From JACQAP01 sp035548375 (GTDB lineage Bacteria; Pseudomonadota; Gammaproteobacteria; Burkholderiales; JACQAP01): a stretch of DNA of 64,000 nt. The position numbers and the translations under genes were made by a program. The notes beneath the pieces were generated by a model. It did not search any database and had not been told where the DNA came from. It saw only the letters and a program-made list of their open reading frames with translations. Positions 45,768-53,688 of this stretch are shown here, one piece after another (within the stretch, counting starts at the first letter, position 1; every line of letters starts with the position of its first letter). The DNA lies in assembly GCA_035548375.1 (NCBI GenBank), contig DASZTG010000021.1, positions 124,001 to 188,000 on the forward strand. The letters run 5' to 3'.

Positions 45768-46724
45768 CGGGCGGCGCGCGCCGGAAATATCGGTGACCGC
45801 AGCCCCCGCTTTTTTCTGGTCGCCGGCCGCTTTCCCCGCCGGTTCGAGCGCCGCACGCGCGTCGGTCAACGTGCCGAGGTAGTGCGCGAGGTATTCGTGC
45901 AGGGCCGTCGCGGCGGGCGTGCTCTGGCCGGAGGCGCGGTAGAGCAGCAAGTCGACTTTTGGCAACGGCGGGAAATATTCGTTGATGCCGATCTGCTTCA
46001 TGCCGTGCACGAGCGCACTCTTGCACAGCACGGTGACCGCCATGCCCGCGAACACCGCGGCCTGGAGTCCGCCGACGCTTTCGCTCACGCAGGCGATTTT
46101 CCATTTGCGGCCCTGGCGTTCGAGGCCTTCGATCGCGTGGTCGCGATAAATGTTTCCCGGGGGCAGCACGGCGAGCGGCACGGGTTCCGCCAGATGCACG
46201 TCCGCGCCTTCGCCCATCGCCCAGATCAGTTGTTCCTGCCTCACCACCTGGCCTCCCGTGAAGCCCGGCAGGCGCGTGACCAGCGCGATGTCGACCTCGC
46301 CGTGCTGCACGAGATTCACCAGCGGCGTCGACAGCGAACAGCGCAGCTCGACCTGGATCTTCGGAAAGGATTTGCGAAACAGCGCGAGGATGGACGGCAG
46401 CAGGTAGGCCGCATAAAGATCGGGTGTGCCAAGCACGACATGGCCTTCGATGTCCGGGGACGCCAGCTTGGTCAGCAGTTCGTCATGCAGCCGCAATATC
46501 GATTTCGCGTAGGACAGCACGAGGTCGCCCTCGTCCGTCAGCACCGGCCGGCGGCTATCCGGCCTGAACAGGATTTTCCCGGTCAGGTCTTCGAGGCGCT
46601 TCATTTGCAACGTGATCGCGGGCTGGGTGCGGCCGAGCCGGCGCGCGGTCTCGGTCACGCTGCCGGTCTCGACGACGGAGATGAAGGAACGCAGCACGCG
46701 CATGTCGACGCTGAAAAAGCTCAT
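45735..46724 (-). CDS. LysR-family transcriptional regulator
   Basis: 329 residues from the ATG at 46724 (ATG at 46703 is possible). The N-terminal winged helix reads LRSFISVVETGSVTETARRL then GRTQPAITLQMKRLEDL, followed by an effector domain with residues such as VVLGTPDLYAAYLLP. The C-terminal 45 residues are Ala/Lys-rich and disordered. It converges on the amidase gene; such regulators usually act on neighbouring operons, so the transporter/hydroxylase genes or coxE-side genes are the likely targets. Confidence 0.92.
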   Translation of the reverse strand: MSFFSVDMRVLRSFISVVETGSVTETARRLGRTQPAITLQMKRLEDLTGKILFRPDSRRPVLTDEGDLVLSYAKSILRLHDELLTKLASPDIEGHVVLGTPDLYAAYLLPSILALFRKSFPKIQVELRCSLSTPLVNLVQHGEVDIALVTRLPGFTGGQVVRQEQLIWAMGEGADVHLAEPVPLAVLPPGNIYRDHAIEGLERQGRKWKIACVSESVGGLQAAVFAGMAVTVLCKSALVHGMKQIGINEYFPPLPKVDLLLYRASGQSTPAATALHEYLAHYLGTLTDARAALEPAGKAAGDQKKAGAAVTDISGARRPSSAQESRPAA

Positions 46725-46875
46725 GGTGGGGGAGACCGGCAGTGAAATCGGATGTCCGGCCTGTATCGATGCAAGAAGCGTGCGCTTGTAAAATCCGTGG
46801 CTTAGGTTGGGATCGCGCAACTGGATGCCCGATCCCGGGCATGCGCCGGCGATCCGGCACCCCGATGGTGCGCAA

Positions 46876-48036
46876 TCACGCGGCGATGGCGGACGGTCGA
46901 GAATGGCGCAGCGAGCGCGCGAGATCGGTCAGGCTGTCGATGTTGTGGGCCGGCAGGAAAGCGTCGACATGCGGCAACATCAGTTTCACGCCCGCGGCTT
47001 TCGGCTCGAAATCCTCGAAGCGCAGCAGCGGATTCAGCCAGATCAACTGGTGGCACGACTTGTGAAGGCGTTCGATCTGCTTGCCGAGGTCGTCGCCAGG
47101 ATCGCGGTCCAGCCCGTCGCTGATCAGCATGACCACGGCGTTCTGGCCGAGCACGCGGCGCGACCAGCGCTGGTTGAATTCCTTCAGGGTGGCGCCGATG
47201 CGAGTGCCGCCCGACCAGTCCTCGACCAGTCCCGATACCGCGTTGAGCGCGACATCGACGTCGCGATGCCGCAGTTGCCGCGTGATGTTGGTGAGTCGCG
47301 TGCCGAACACGAAGCTCTGCACGCGGTCGCGATCGTTCGTGATCGCGTGCAGGAAGTGCAGGAACATGCGCGAATAACGGCTCATCGAGCCGGAGATGTC
47401 GCACAGCACGACGAGCGGCGGATGCAGCTTGCGCACGGAACGCCGGCGCAGCGGAATGACGTCGGCGTTGCCCCGCAGGCTTGCACGCAAGGTCGCACGC
47501 AGGTCGACGTGCCTTCCCCGGGCGTCCGGATGCAATCGCCGCGTCGCCACCTCGGGGATTGGCAGCCGCAGTCCGGCGATGAGCTTCTTCGCCTCGGCGA
47601 GTTCTTCCGACGTCATGGTTTCGAAGTCCTTGCGCTGCAATTTTTCCAGGTCGGACGCGCTCAACAGGACCTCGGGTTCCTCGTCCTGGTAGCCGGCCTT
47701 CATCGGCATTTTCCGCGTGAGGCCGAGCGCCTCCGCGATGCGGTTCGGTGCCTTGTTCGGATCGGTTTTCATGCCGGTGGCGGACGGCAGGGCGGGCATC
47801 GCCTGTTCCAGCAGGTGGCGCTCGCGCCAGAACAGTTTGAACGCCTGGTCGAATAGTTCGAAATGTTCGCGACGCGAGAGGAATACCGACGCCAGCGTCC
47901 AGTAAAAATCCTCGCGTCGCTCGATGCCGGCGATCTGCAGCGCGCGCAGGCCGTCGAGCACGCGATCGGGACCGACGGTAATGCCGGCGCGGCGCAGCGC
48001 GCGGGCAAAATGGGCGATGTTTTCAGCGAGCTTCAT
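46876..48036 (-). CDS. coxE: CoxE-like VWA-domain protein
   Basis: 386 residues. The metal-ion site is DISGS at 213-217, with the supporting WSGGTRIG and ISDGLD motifs later in the VWA fold; the N-terminal half is helical. In Cox systems CoxE works with the MoxR-type CoxD in maturing the active site. Its ATG overlaps the stop of the GxxExxY gene (ATGA), so that inserted gene now lies between it and moxR/coxD. Confidence 0.92.
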   Translation of the reverse strand: MKLAENIAHFARALRRAGITVGPDRVLDGLRALQIAGIERREDFYWTLASVFLSRREHFELFDQAFKLFWRERHLLEQAMPALPSATGMKTDPNKAPNRIAEALGLTRKMPMKAGYQDEEPEVLLSASDLEKLQRKDFETMTSEELAEAKKLIAGLRLPIPEVATRRLHPDARGRHVDLRATLRASLRGNADVIPLRRRSVRKLHPPLVVLCDISGSMSRYSRMFLHFLHAITNDRDRVQSFVFGTRLTNITRQLRHRDVDVALNAVSGLVEDWSGGTRIGATLKEFNQRWSRRVLGQNAVVMLISDGLDRDPGDDLGKQIERLHKSCHQLIWLNPLLRFEDFEPKAAGVKLMLPHVDAFLPAHNIDSLTDLARSLRHSRPSAIAA

Positions 48037-48476
48037 CTAGTGCCTACACCCGACGCAAAGGCGCAAAGAACGCAAAGGTCGCGAAGAAGGACAACAAGTT
48101 GGAGATTGTTAACGACACGCTTGATAGATTGACGCAGAACGGCAGAGTTGAAGTTGATCAGTAGTCCAAGCTTCTTATCGGAAAGGCGCAGATAACTCAG
48201 GAGCTGGGCTTCATGAACTGGAAGAACATGCTCGATCGATTTGACTTCGACGATCAGCATGTCGTTTACCAGTATATCCAGACGCAAACTACCTTCCAGC
48301 CGCTGACCCTTGTAGATAACCTCGACTTCCGCTTGCCGGGTTACCGCGAGCCCTCTCGATTTCAGTTCGATCGCAAGAGCTTCTTCGTAGAGGAATTCCA
48401 GAAGACCGGGGCCAAGCTCTTTGTGCACTTCGATCGCCGCGCCGATAACTTCATGGGATAGGGCATTTTCATCCAT
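48033..48476 (-). CDS. GxxExxY protein, PD-(D/E)XK nuclease-like, in inverted-repeat element
   Basis: 147 residues. The name-giving motif is G24-LL-E27-FL-Y30. The PD-(D/E)XK-type residues are D67 (RLDILV) and E77-x-K79 (VEVKS). Family members are small predicted nucleases of unknown role. Residues from about 129 to 144 (LLRDLCVLCAFASGVG) are translated from the left arm of the surrounding inverted repeat, so the element supplies its own C-terminus. The stop overlaps the coxE start. A start at the ATG on position 48476 gives the usual family length. Confidence 0.92.
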   Translation of the reverse strand: MDENALSHEVIGAAIEVHKELGPGLLEFLYEEALAIELKSRGLAVTRQAEVEVIYKGQRLEGSLRLDILVNDMLIVEVKSIEHVLPVHEAQLLSYLRLSDKKLGLLINFNSAVLRQSIKRVVNNLQLVVLLRDLCVLCAFASGVGTR

Positions 48477-48576
48477 CCGCGTTCCCCCAAAGCTCCGATG
48501 GCACTGGCGCGCCCCGTCGTCTCGCTGGCTTTCCTTTGCGACCTTTGCGTTCTTTGCGCCTTTGCGTTGGGTGTAG
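48045..48576. mobile_element. Inverted-repeat element E carrying the GxxExxY gene, 532 bp
   Basis: The left arm (48045-48090) reads ACACCCGACGCAAAGGCGC and continues in 8-9 base units; the right arm (48529-48576) is its near-exact inverse ending GCGTTGGGTGTAG. The arms match over about 40 bases with only a few differences. The only gene inside is the GxxExxY protein. The element separates moxR/coxD from coxE, normally adjacent. No target-site duplication is obvious. Confidence 0.85.
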
Positions 48577-48586
48577 ACGCCAGGTA

Positions 48587-49507
48587 CTAACGATTGGCGA
48601 TTTCTTCGAGTATTCTTGCCGCTTGAGTTCCGCGGACGGCGGCGATGTCGTCCTGGTACTTGAGCAGGACGCCGAGGGTGTCGTCGACGACGCCGGGGTC
48701 CAGGGACCGGCGATCCAGTTCCAGCAGCGCACGGGCCCAGTCGATCGTCTCGGCCACCCCGGGTTTCTTGAAGAGCTCGGAGGCGCGCAGCTTCTGCACG
48801 AAGGCGACGATTTCGCCGGAGAGTTTTTCCGCGATGCCGGGAACCTTGCGGCGGACGATCTCGAGTTCGGCACTCGCCGCCGGATAGTCCACCCAGTGAT
48901 AGAGGCAGCGGCGCTTGACCGCGTCGTGAATTTCACGCGTCCGATTGGACGTGATGACGACGATGGGCGGGCGCTGCGCCTCGATCGTGCCGATCTCGGG
49001 AATGGTGACCTGGAAGTCGGCCAGCACTTCCAGCAGATAGGCCTCGAACGGCTCGTCGGTGCGATCGAGCTCGTCGATCAGCAGCACCGGCGCCAGGCCG
49101 TCGGCCGAATCCATTGCCTGCAGCAACGGGCGGCGAATCAGGAAGCGTTCGTCGAAGATGTCCTTTTCGAGTTTTTCCCGTGCTCCCGCGCCTGCGGCTT
49201 CGGCCATGCGGATCTCGATCATCTGCCGCTGGTAGTTCCACTCATACACCGCCGAGGCGACGTCGAGTCCCTCGTAGCACTGCAGGCGGATCAGGCGACG
49301 GCCGAGGACCTGCGCCAGAACCTTGGCGATTTCGGTCTTGCCGACGCCCGCTTCGCCCTCGAGGAACAAGGGCCGCTGCATGCGCAACGCCAGGAACACG
49401 GCGGTTGCGAGCGATCGTTCGGCGACATATTCGCCGGATGCAAGCAGCGCCAGCGTCGCGTCTATGGATTCCGGAACCTCACTTGCCAAGGGCCTGCTCC
49501 ACGGCAC
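48587..49507 (-). CDS. coxD: MoxR/CoxD-family AAA ATPase
   Basis: 306 residues. Walker A GEAGVGKT at 51-58, Walker B VLLIDELDR at 141-149, and VVITSNRTREIHDAVKRRCL for sensor 1/arginine finger. CoxD-type MoxR ATPases help mature the molybdenum active site with CoxE. The frame opens with GTG at 49507, inside the coxM-like gene (29-base overlap); an in-frame TTG at 49489 with GGAGCAGG before it is an alternative start. Confidence 0.92.
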   Translation of the reverse strand: MPWSRPLASEVPESIDATLALLASGEYVAERSLATAVFLALRMQRPLFLEGEAGVGKTEIAKVLAQVLGRRLIRLQCYEGLDVASAVYEWNYQRQMIEIRMAEAAGAGAREKLEKDIFDERFLIRRPLLQAMDSADGLAPVLLIDELDRTDEPFEAYLLEVLADFQVTIPEIGTIEAQRPPIVVITSNRTREIHDAVKRRCLYHWVDYPAASAELEIVRRKVPGIAEKLSGEIVAFVQKLRASELFKKPGVAETIDWARALLELDRRSLDPGVVDDTLGVLLKYQDDIAAVRGTQAARILEEIANR

Positions 49508-50279
49508 GCTTCGCCATGACGGTGATCAGGTGCGCGCGGTATTCGGCACTGGCATGGATGTCCGAATTGAGATCCGCGGACGACACCTTCACCGCGGCGA
49601 CGGCATCGGCGGTGAAGGATTTCGCGAGCCCTTTCTCCATGTCGGCGACACGAAATACGCTCGGACCTGCACCGGTCACGGCAACGCGAATGCCGCCTGA
49701 CGCTTCGGCGACGAATACGCCGACCATCGCATAACGCGAAGCCGGGTTCTTGAATTTCGCGTATCCGGCGCGCTTCGGCGCCGGGAAGGAAATCGACGTA
49801 ATGATCTCGCCGGGTTCGAGCGCCGTTTCGTACATGCCGGTGAAGAACTGGTCCGCAGGGATCTTGCGCTTGTTCGTGGAAATCGTCGCACCCAGGCCGA
49901 CGACGGCTGCGGGATAGTCCGCCGCCGGATCGTTGTTGGCGACCGACCCACCCATCGTGCCCATGTTGCGAACCATCGGGTCGCCGATGCTGGCCGCGAG
50001 ATGCGCAAGCGCGGGAATGGCCTTCGCGACTTCCTTCGAGGCGGCGACGGTCGCGTGGGTCGTCATCGCGCCGATGGTCACGGTATTGCCCTCGACCTTG
50101 ATGCCGCGCAATTCGCCGATGCCGCCGAGGTCGATGACGTCGGCGGGTGCCGCGAGGCGCATCTTCATCGCGGCAATCAGTGTCTGGCCGCCCGCGAGGA
50201 TCTTTGCGTCGGACGATGCCGACAGCTTTGCCGTCGCGTCCGCGACGCTCGAGGCCTTGTGGTAGTTGAATGCGTGCAT
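49479..50279 (-). CDS. FAD-binding subunit of second molybdenum hydroxylase, CoxM type
   Basis: 266 residues. AGGQTLIAAMK near 31 and MGGSVANNDPAADYPAAVVG near 107 bind FAD. It is about half identical by eye to the first CoxM-like protein. It overlaps moxR/coxD downstream and is separated from its own iron-sulphur subunit gene by an inverted-repeat element. Confidence 0.93.
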   Translation of the reverse strand: MHAFNYHKASSVADATAKLSASSDAKILAGGQTLIAAMKMRLAAPADVIDLGGIGELRGIKVEGNTVTIGAMTTHATVAASKEVAKAIPALAHLAASIGDPMVRNMGTMGGSVANNDPAADYPAAVVGLGATISTNKRKIPADQFFTGMYETALEPGEIITSISFPAPKRAGYAKFKNPASRYAMVGVFVAEASGGIRVAVTGAGPSVFRVADMEKGLAKSFTADAVAAVKVSSADLNSDIHASAEYRAHLITVMAKRAVEQALGK

Positions 50280-50302
50280 GTTCTGAATTCCTCCTGCTAT
50301 TT

Positions 50303-50490
50303 ACACCCAACGCAAAGGCGCAAAGGACGCAAAGAAAGACGAAAAACATTCTGGATAAATGAGCCCAAGCATGGCTTGCCATGCCGGGAAGTCATCCTTG
50401 GATTGCGAGTGCCACCGAATGGATTCGTTTTCTGATTCATTCTTGCTTGGCGTTTCCTTTGCGTTCTTTGCGCCTTTGCGTTGGACGTGG
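50303..50490. repeat. Inverted-repeat element F, CGCAAAGG-type units, 188 bp
   Basis: The left arm begins ACACCCAACGCAAAGGCGC at 50303; the right arm (50452-50490) is the inverse, ending CGCCTTTGCGTTGGACGTGG. Inside are a small palindrome GCATGG ... CCATGC and no gene. It interrupts the S-M pair of the second hydroxylase. Confidence 0.9.
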
Positions 50491-50500
50491 GGTTTCGGCG

Positions 50501-50965
50501 TCAGGCCTTGGCGCCGGCCTGCACGGCCTTGACGATGTTGTGATACCCCGTGCAGCGACAGAGATTGCCGTCGAGCTCGGCGCGGATGGTTTCCTCGTCC
50601 GGGTTCGGGTGGCGCTTGACCAGGTCGATCGCGCTCATGACCATGCCCGGCGTGCAGTAGCCGCATTGCAGCCCGTGATGGTCGCGGAACGCGGCCTGCA
50701 TCGGATGCATGCTGCCGTCGGATTTGGCGAGTCCTTCGATCGTCAGGACGGTGGCGCCCTGGGCCTGGACGGCGAGCATGTTGCAACACTTCACCGCAAC
50801 GCCGTTCATGTGGATGGTACAGGCGCCGCACTGGGCGGTATCGCAGCCGATGTGCGTGCCGGTGAGCCGCAGCGTGTCGCGAATGAAATCGACCAGCAGG
50901 GTGCGCGGTTCCACGTCTGCATTGACGGGTTTTCCGTTCACGGTCATGGAGAGCCGGACTGGCAT
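50501..50965 (-). CDS. [2Fe-2S] subunit of second molybdenum hydroxylase, CoxS type
   Basis: 154 residues from the ATG at 50965. Cluster ligands are C41, C46, C49 and C61, then C101 and C104 (CGYCTPGM) with the CRCTGY pair near 137. It lies divergently to its large subunit, with 153 bases between the two starts, a region that should hold both promoters. Its 3' end is 10 bases from the inverted-repeat element. Confidence 0.93.
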   Translation of the reverse strand: MPVRLSMTVNGKPVNADVEPRTLLVDFIRDTLRLTGTHIGCDTAQCGACTIHMNGVAVKCCNMLAVQAQGATVLTIEGLAKSDGSMHPMQAAFRDHHGLQCGYCTPGMVMSAIDLVKRHPNPDEETIRAELDGNLCRCTGYHNIVKAVQAGAKA

Positions 50966-51118
50966 GGGGTTTTCCCTTCTTGGGCAGGTAGCGCCGGAAC
51001 GAGCGGCGAGCCGCAATCGTAGACGGCCAGGGCGGCGGCGGCAACCGGTACGCCGTTTTCGGACGTGGCGTAAAATCCTGAGGGTTCGCATCCAATACTA
51101 AAGACGGGACATAACCCC

Positions 51119-53422
51119 ATGGCAAAGTTCGGGATCGGTCAGGCAATGACGCGCAGGGAGGACCAGCGACTGCTGTTCGGCGCCGGCCAGTACGTCGACG
51201 ACGTGGTGCTGGCAAACGAAACCTTCCTGGCGTTCGTGCGTTCGCCGCACGCCCACGCCCGGGTCAAATCGATCGATGCGACGCAGGCCAGGAAGATGCC
51301 CGGCGTGGTTGCCGTGTTGACGGGCGCCGATCTCAAGGCCGACGGCATCGGCCCGATTCCGGATGGCGCGGGATTGAAGCGGGCAGACGACAAACCGATG
51401 GTGGGCGCGCCGCATGACGTGCTGGTCGTCGACAATGCGCGTTACGTCGGACAGCCGGTTGCCGCCGTGATCGCGCAAACCAGAATCCAGGCCGAAGACG
51501 CTGCCGAACAGGTCGTCGTGGACTATGAAGAATTGCCCGCGGTCGTAACCATCGACGCCGCAACCGCAAAAGGCGCCCCGGTCATCTGGCCGGATGCTCC
51601 GGGCAACATCGCCGCGCAGACCGAGTTCGGCAAGAAAGACGTCTGCGACGCGGCTTTCGCCAAGGCGAAGCACGTCACCAGGCTGTCGCTCTACAACCAG
51701 CGACTCGTGCCGGTCAGCATGGAGCCGCGCGGCAGCATTGCCGAATTCGACGCGGCCAGCGGTCGCGTGACCTTGCGCACGAGCTGCCAGAATCCGGCCG
51801 GGTTGCAGAAGACACTTGCGGAAGCCTGCCTGAAGGTGCCGGCAAAGGACGTCCGCGTAATCGTCGGCGACGTCGGCGGCGGCTTCGGCATGAAAACCCA
51901 GCTCTACGCCGAGGACGTGGTGTGTGCATGGGCCGCGCGCAAGCTCAAGCGCCCCGTGCACTGGCGTGCAAGCCGCAGCGAGGAATTCCTCGGCGGCAAT
52001 CACGGCCGCGATCAGGTCAACCATGCGGAAATGGCGTTCGATGCGGAAGGCAAGATCCTCGGCCTGCGCGTGGACATCATCGGCAACATTGGCGCACACG
52101 CCAGCGGCCCGGGCGCGGTGATCGTGGTTGCGGTCGGGCCCAAAGTGATCACGGGCGTCTACCACATCCCCGCGCTGCACCTGCGCGGCACGGCCGTCAT
52201 GACCAATACCAACCTTGTCGGCGCCTATCGCGGCGCAGGGCGTCCCGAGGCGATTTATCTGCTCGAGCGCCTGATGGACCAGGCTGCGGCGGAAATGAAA
52301 ATGGATCCGGCGGAACTGCGCCGGCGCAATTTCATCCAGCCCTCGCAAATGCCCTACAAGACGCCGATGGGCGAGAAGTTTGACAGCGGCAATTTCCCGC
52401 ACATGCTGGACCGCATCCTCGAGGCCGCGGACTGGAAAGGCTACCCGTCGCGTCGCGAGGAATCGAAGAAGCGCGGCAAGCTGCGCGGTCGTGCCTTGTC
52501 CACGTTCCTGGAATGGACGGGCGTCGTGCACGAGGAGACGATCAACCTGCATGTCGAGGCCGACGGTCGCGTGCTGGTCTATACCGCGATGCAGGCCATG
52601 GGGCAGGGCATCGAGACCAGCTACGTGCAGATCCTTTCCGAGACGCTGGACATCGATCCGGACAAGATCGTCATCGTGCAGGGCGACAGCGACGTCGCGC
52701 AGGGCATCGGCAGCATGGGCAGCCGCTCGCTGTATATCGGCGGCTCCGCGATGCTGACCGCATCGAAGCAAACCATCGAAAAGGGCCGCGAGCTTGCCGG
52801 TGACGCGCTCGAGGCATCCGGGCACGACATCGAGTATCGCGACGGGCGTTTCAAGGTCGCGGGCACGGATCTCGGCATCGGTCTTTTCGATCTGGCTGCG
52901 AAGCAGCCCGCGAAACGCATCGCGATCCAGACGCTGCAGAAAGTCGACGGCCCGTCCTGGCCGAACAGCTGCCACGTCTGCGAGGTCGAGATCGATCCCG
53001 AGACCGGCGTCACGCAGATCGTGCGTTACACGACCGTCGACGACGTGGGCCGCGTGATCAATCCGATGATCGTTGCCGGACAAGTGCACGGCGGCATCGC
53101 GCAGGCGGTCGGCCAGGCGCTGCTCGAGAACACCCACTACGATCCCGAAACCGGCCAGCTTATCACCGGTTCGCTGCTGGATTACTGCCTGCCGCGCGCC
53201 GACGACCTGCCGAGCTTCGACACGCACACCGACGAAACGACGCCGTGCAAGATCAACCCGCTCGGCGCCAAGGGCGTCGGCGAGCTCGGCACGGTGGGCG
53301 GCACGCCAACGGTCATGAACGCGGTGATCGACGCGTTGCGGCCGATGGGCGTCAAGCAGATCGAGATGCCGGCCACGCCGGAGAAAGTCTGGCGGGCGAT
53401 CAACCAGGCAAAAGCTGCGTGA
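51119..53422 (+). CDS. Molybdopterin large subunit of second hydroxylase, CoxL form II
   Basis: 767 residues. It starts FGIGQAMTRREDQRLLFGAG, has GGGFGMKTQ for the pterin, the form II loop AYRGAGR at 369-375, and the catalytic Glu in GVGELG near 720. As in the first large subunit there is no CSFR copper motif, so CO oxidation is not indicated. It is the only gene of the second set on the plus strand; S and M, with the maturation genes, run the other way. A rho-independent terminator follows the stop. Confidence 0.93.
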   Translation: MAKFGIGQAMTRREDQRLLFGAGQYVDDVVLANETFLAFVRSPHAHARVKSIDATQARKMPGVVAVLTGADLKADGIGPIPDGAGLKRADDKPMVGAPHDVLVVDNARYVGQPVAAVIAQTRIQAEDAAEQVVVDYEELPAVVTIDAATAKGAPVIWPDAPGNIAAQTEFGKKDVCDAAFAKAKHVTRLSLYNQRLVPVSMEPRGSIAEFDAASGRVTLRTSCQNPAGLQKTLAEACLKVPAKDVRVIVGDVGGGFGMKTQLYAEDVVCAWAARKLKRPVHWRASRSEEFLGGNHGRDQVNHAEMAFDAEGKILGLRVDIIGNIGAHASGPGAVIVVAVGPKVITGVYHIPALHLRGTAVMTNTNLVGAYRGAGRPEAIYLLERLMDQAAAEMKMDPAELRRRNFIQPSQMPYKTPMGEKFDSGNFPHMLDRILEAADWKGYPSRREESKKRGKLRGRALSTFLEWTGVVHEETINLHVEADGRVLVYTAMQAMGQGIETSYVQILSETLDIDPDKIVIVQGDSDVAQGIGSMGSRSLYIGGSAMLTASKQTIEKGRELAGDALEASGHDIEYRDGRFKVAGTDLGIGLFDLAAKQPAKRIAIQTLQKVDGPSWPNSCHVCEVEIDPETGVTQIVRYTTVDDVGRVINPMIVAGQVHGGIAQAVGQALLENTHYDPETGQLITGSLLDYCLPRADDLPSFDTHTDETTPCKINPLGAKGVGELGTVGGTPTVMNAVIDALRPMGVKQIEMPATPEKVWRAINQAKAA

Positions 53423-53438
53423 CTTTCGTTGCGCCATG

Positions 53439-53468
53439 AAAAAAGCCCCGGATGTCCGGGGCTTTTCG
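53439..53468. terminator. Bidirectional rho-independent terminator
   Basis: AAAAGCCCCGGA (53441-53452) and TCCGGGGCTTTT (53455-53466) form a perfect 12-base-pair stem with a 2-base loop region, flanked by A on the left and T on the right. It ends the large-subunit transcript on the plus strand and the small membrane-protein transcript on the minus strand. Confidence 0.9.
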
Positions 53469-53486
53469 TTTTGCGCCGAGGGCGGC

Positions 53487-53612
53487 TCAGTGGCTCTGCT
53501 TCTTCCAGAGCTCCTCGTGCAGCTTCATCTGTTCCTTGCCGAGCGACATGACCCAGTAAAGGCAGCCGATGATCACGGCGAGGGGGGCGAGGAGCAGGAT
53601 GGCGCCAGTCAT
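53487..53612 (-). CDS. Single-helix small membrane protein (41 residues)
   Basis: Reads MTGAILLLAPLAVIIGCL, then a short linker and the charged tail KEQMKLHEELWKKQSH. GGGAG sits 8 bases before the ATG, and the shared terminator follows the stop, so it looks like a real gene although very short. One membrane helix (about residues 4-24) and a cytoplasmic amphipathic tail. Family and function unknown; it lies just before the DpgC-like gene but with a gap of about 75 bases. Confidence 0.7.
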   Translation of the reverse strand: MTGAILLLAPLAVIIGCLYWVMSLGKEQMKLHEELWKKQSH

Positions 53613-53688
53613 GCGAGTTCTCCCGAAGGGTGAGATTGGATGTCGCGCATGATACCCGAACGATCCCGCCGCCGGGAGTGGCCGGTAC

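Noticed and set aside
51098..53437. Open frame of about 780 codons opposite the second large subunit
   Set aside because: Antisense shadow for the same reason.
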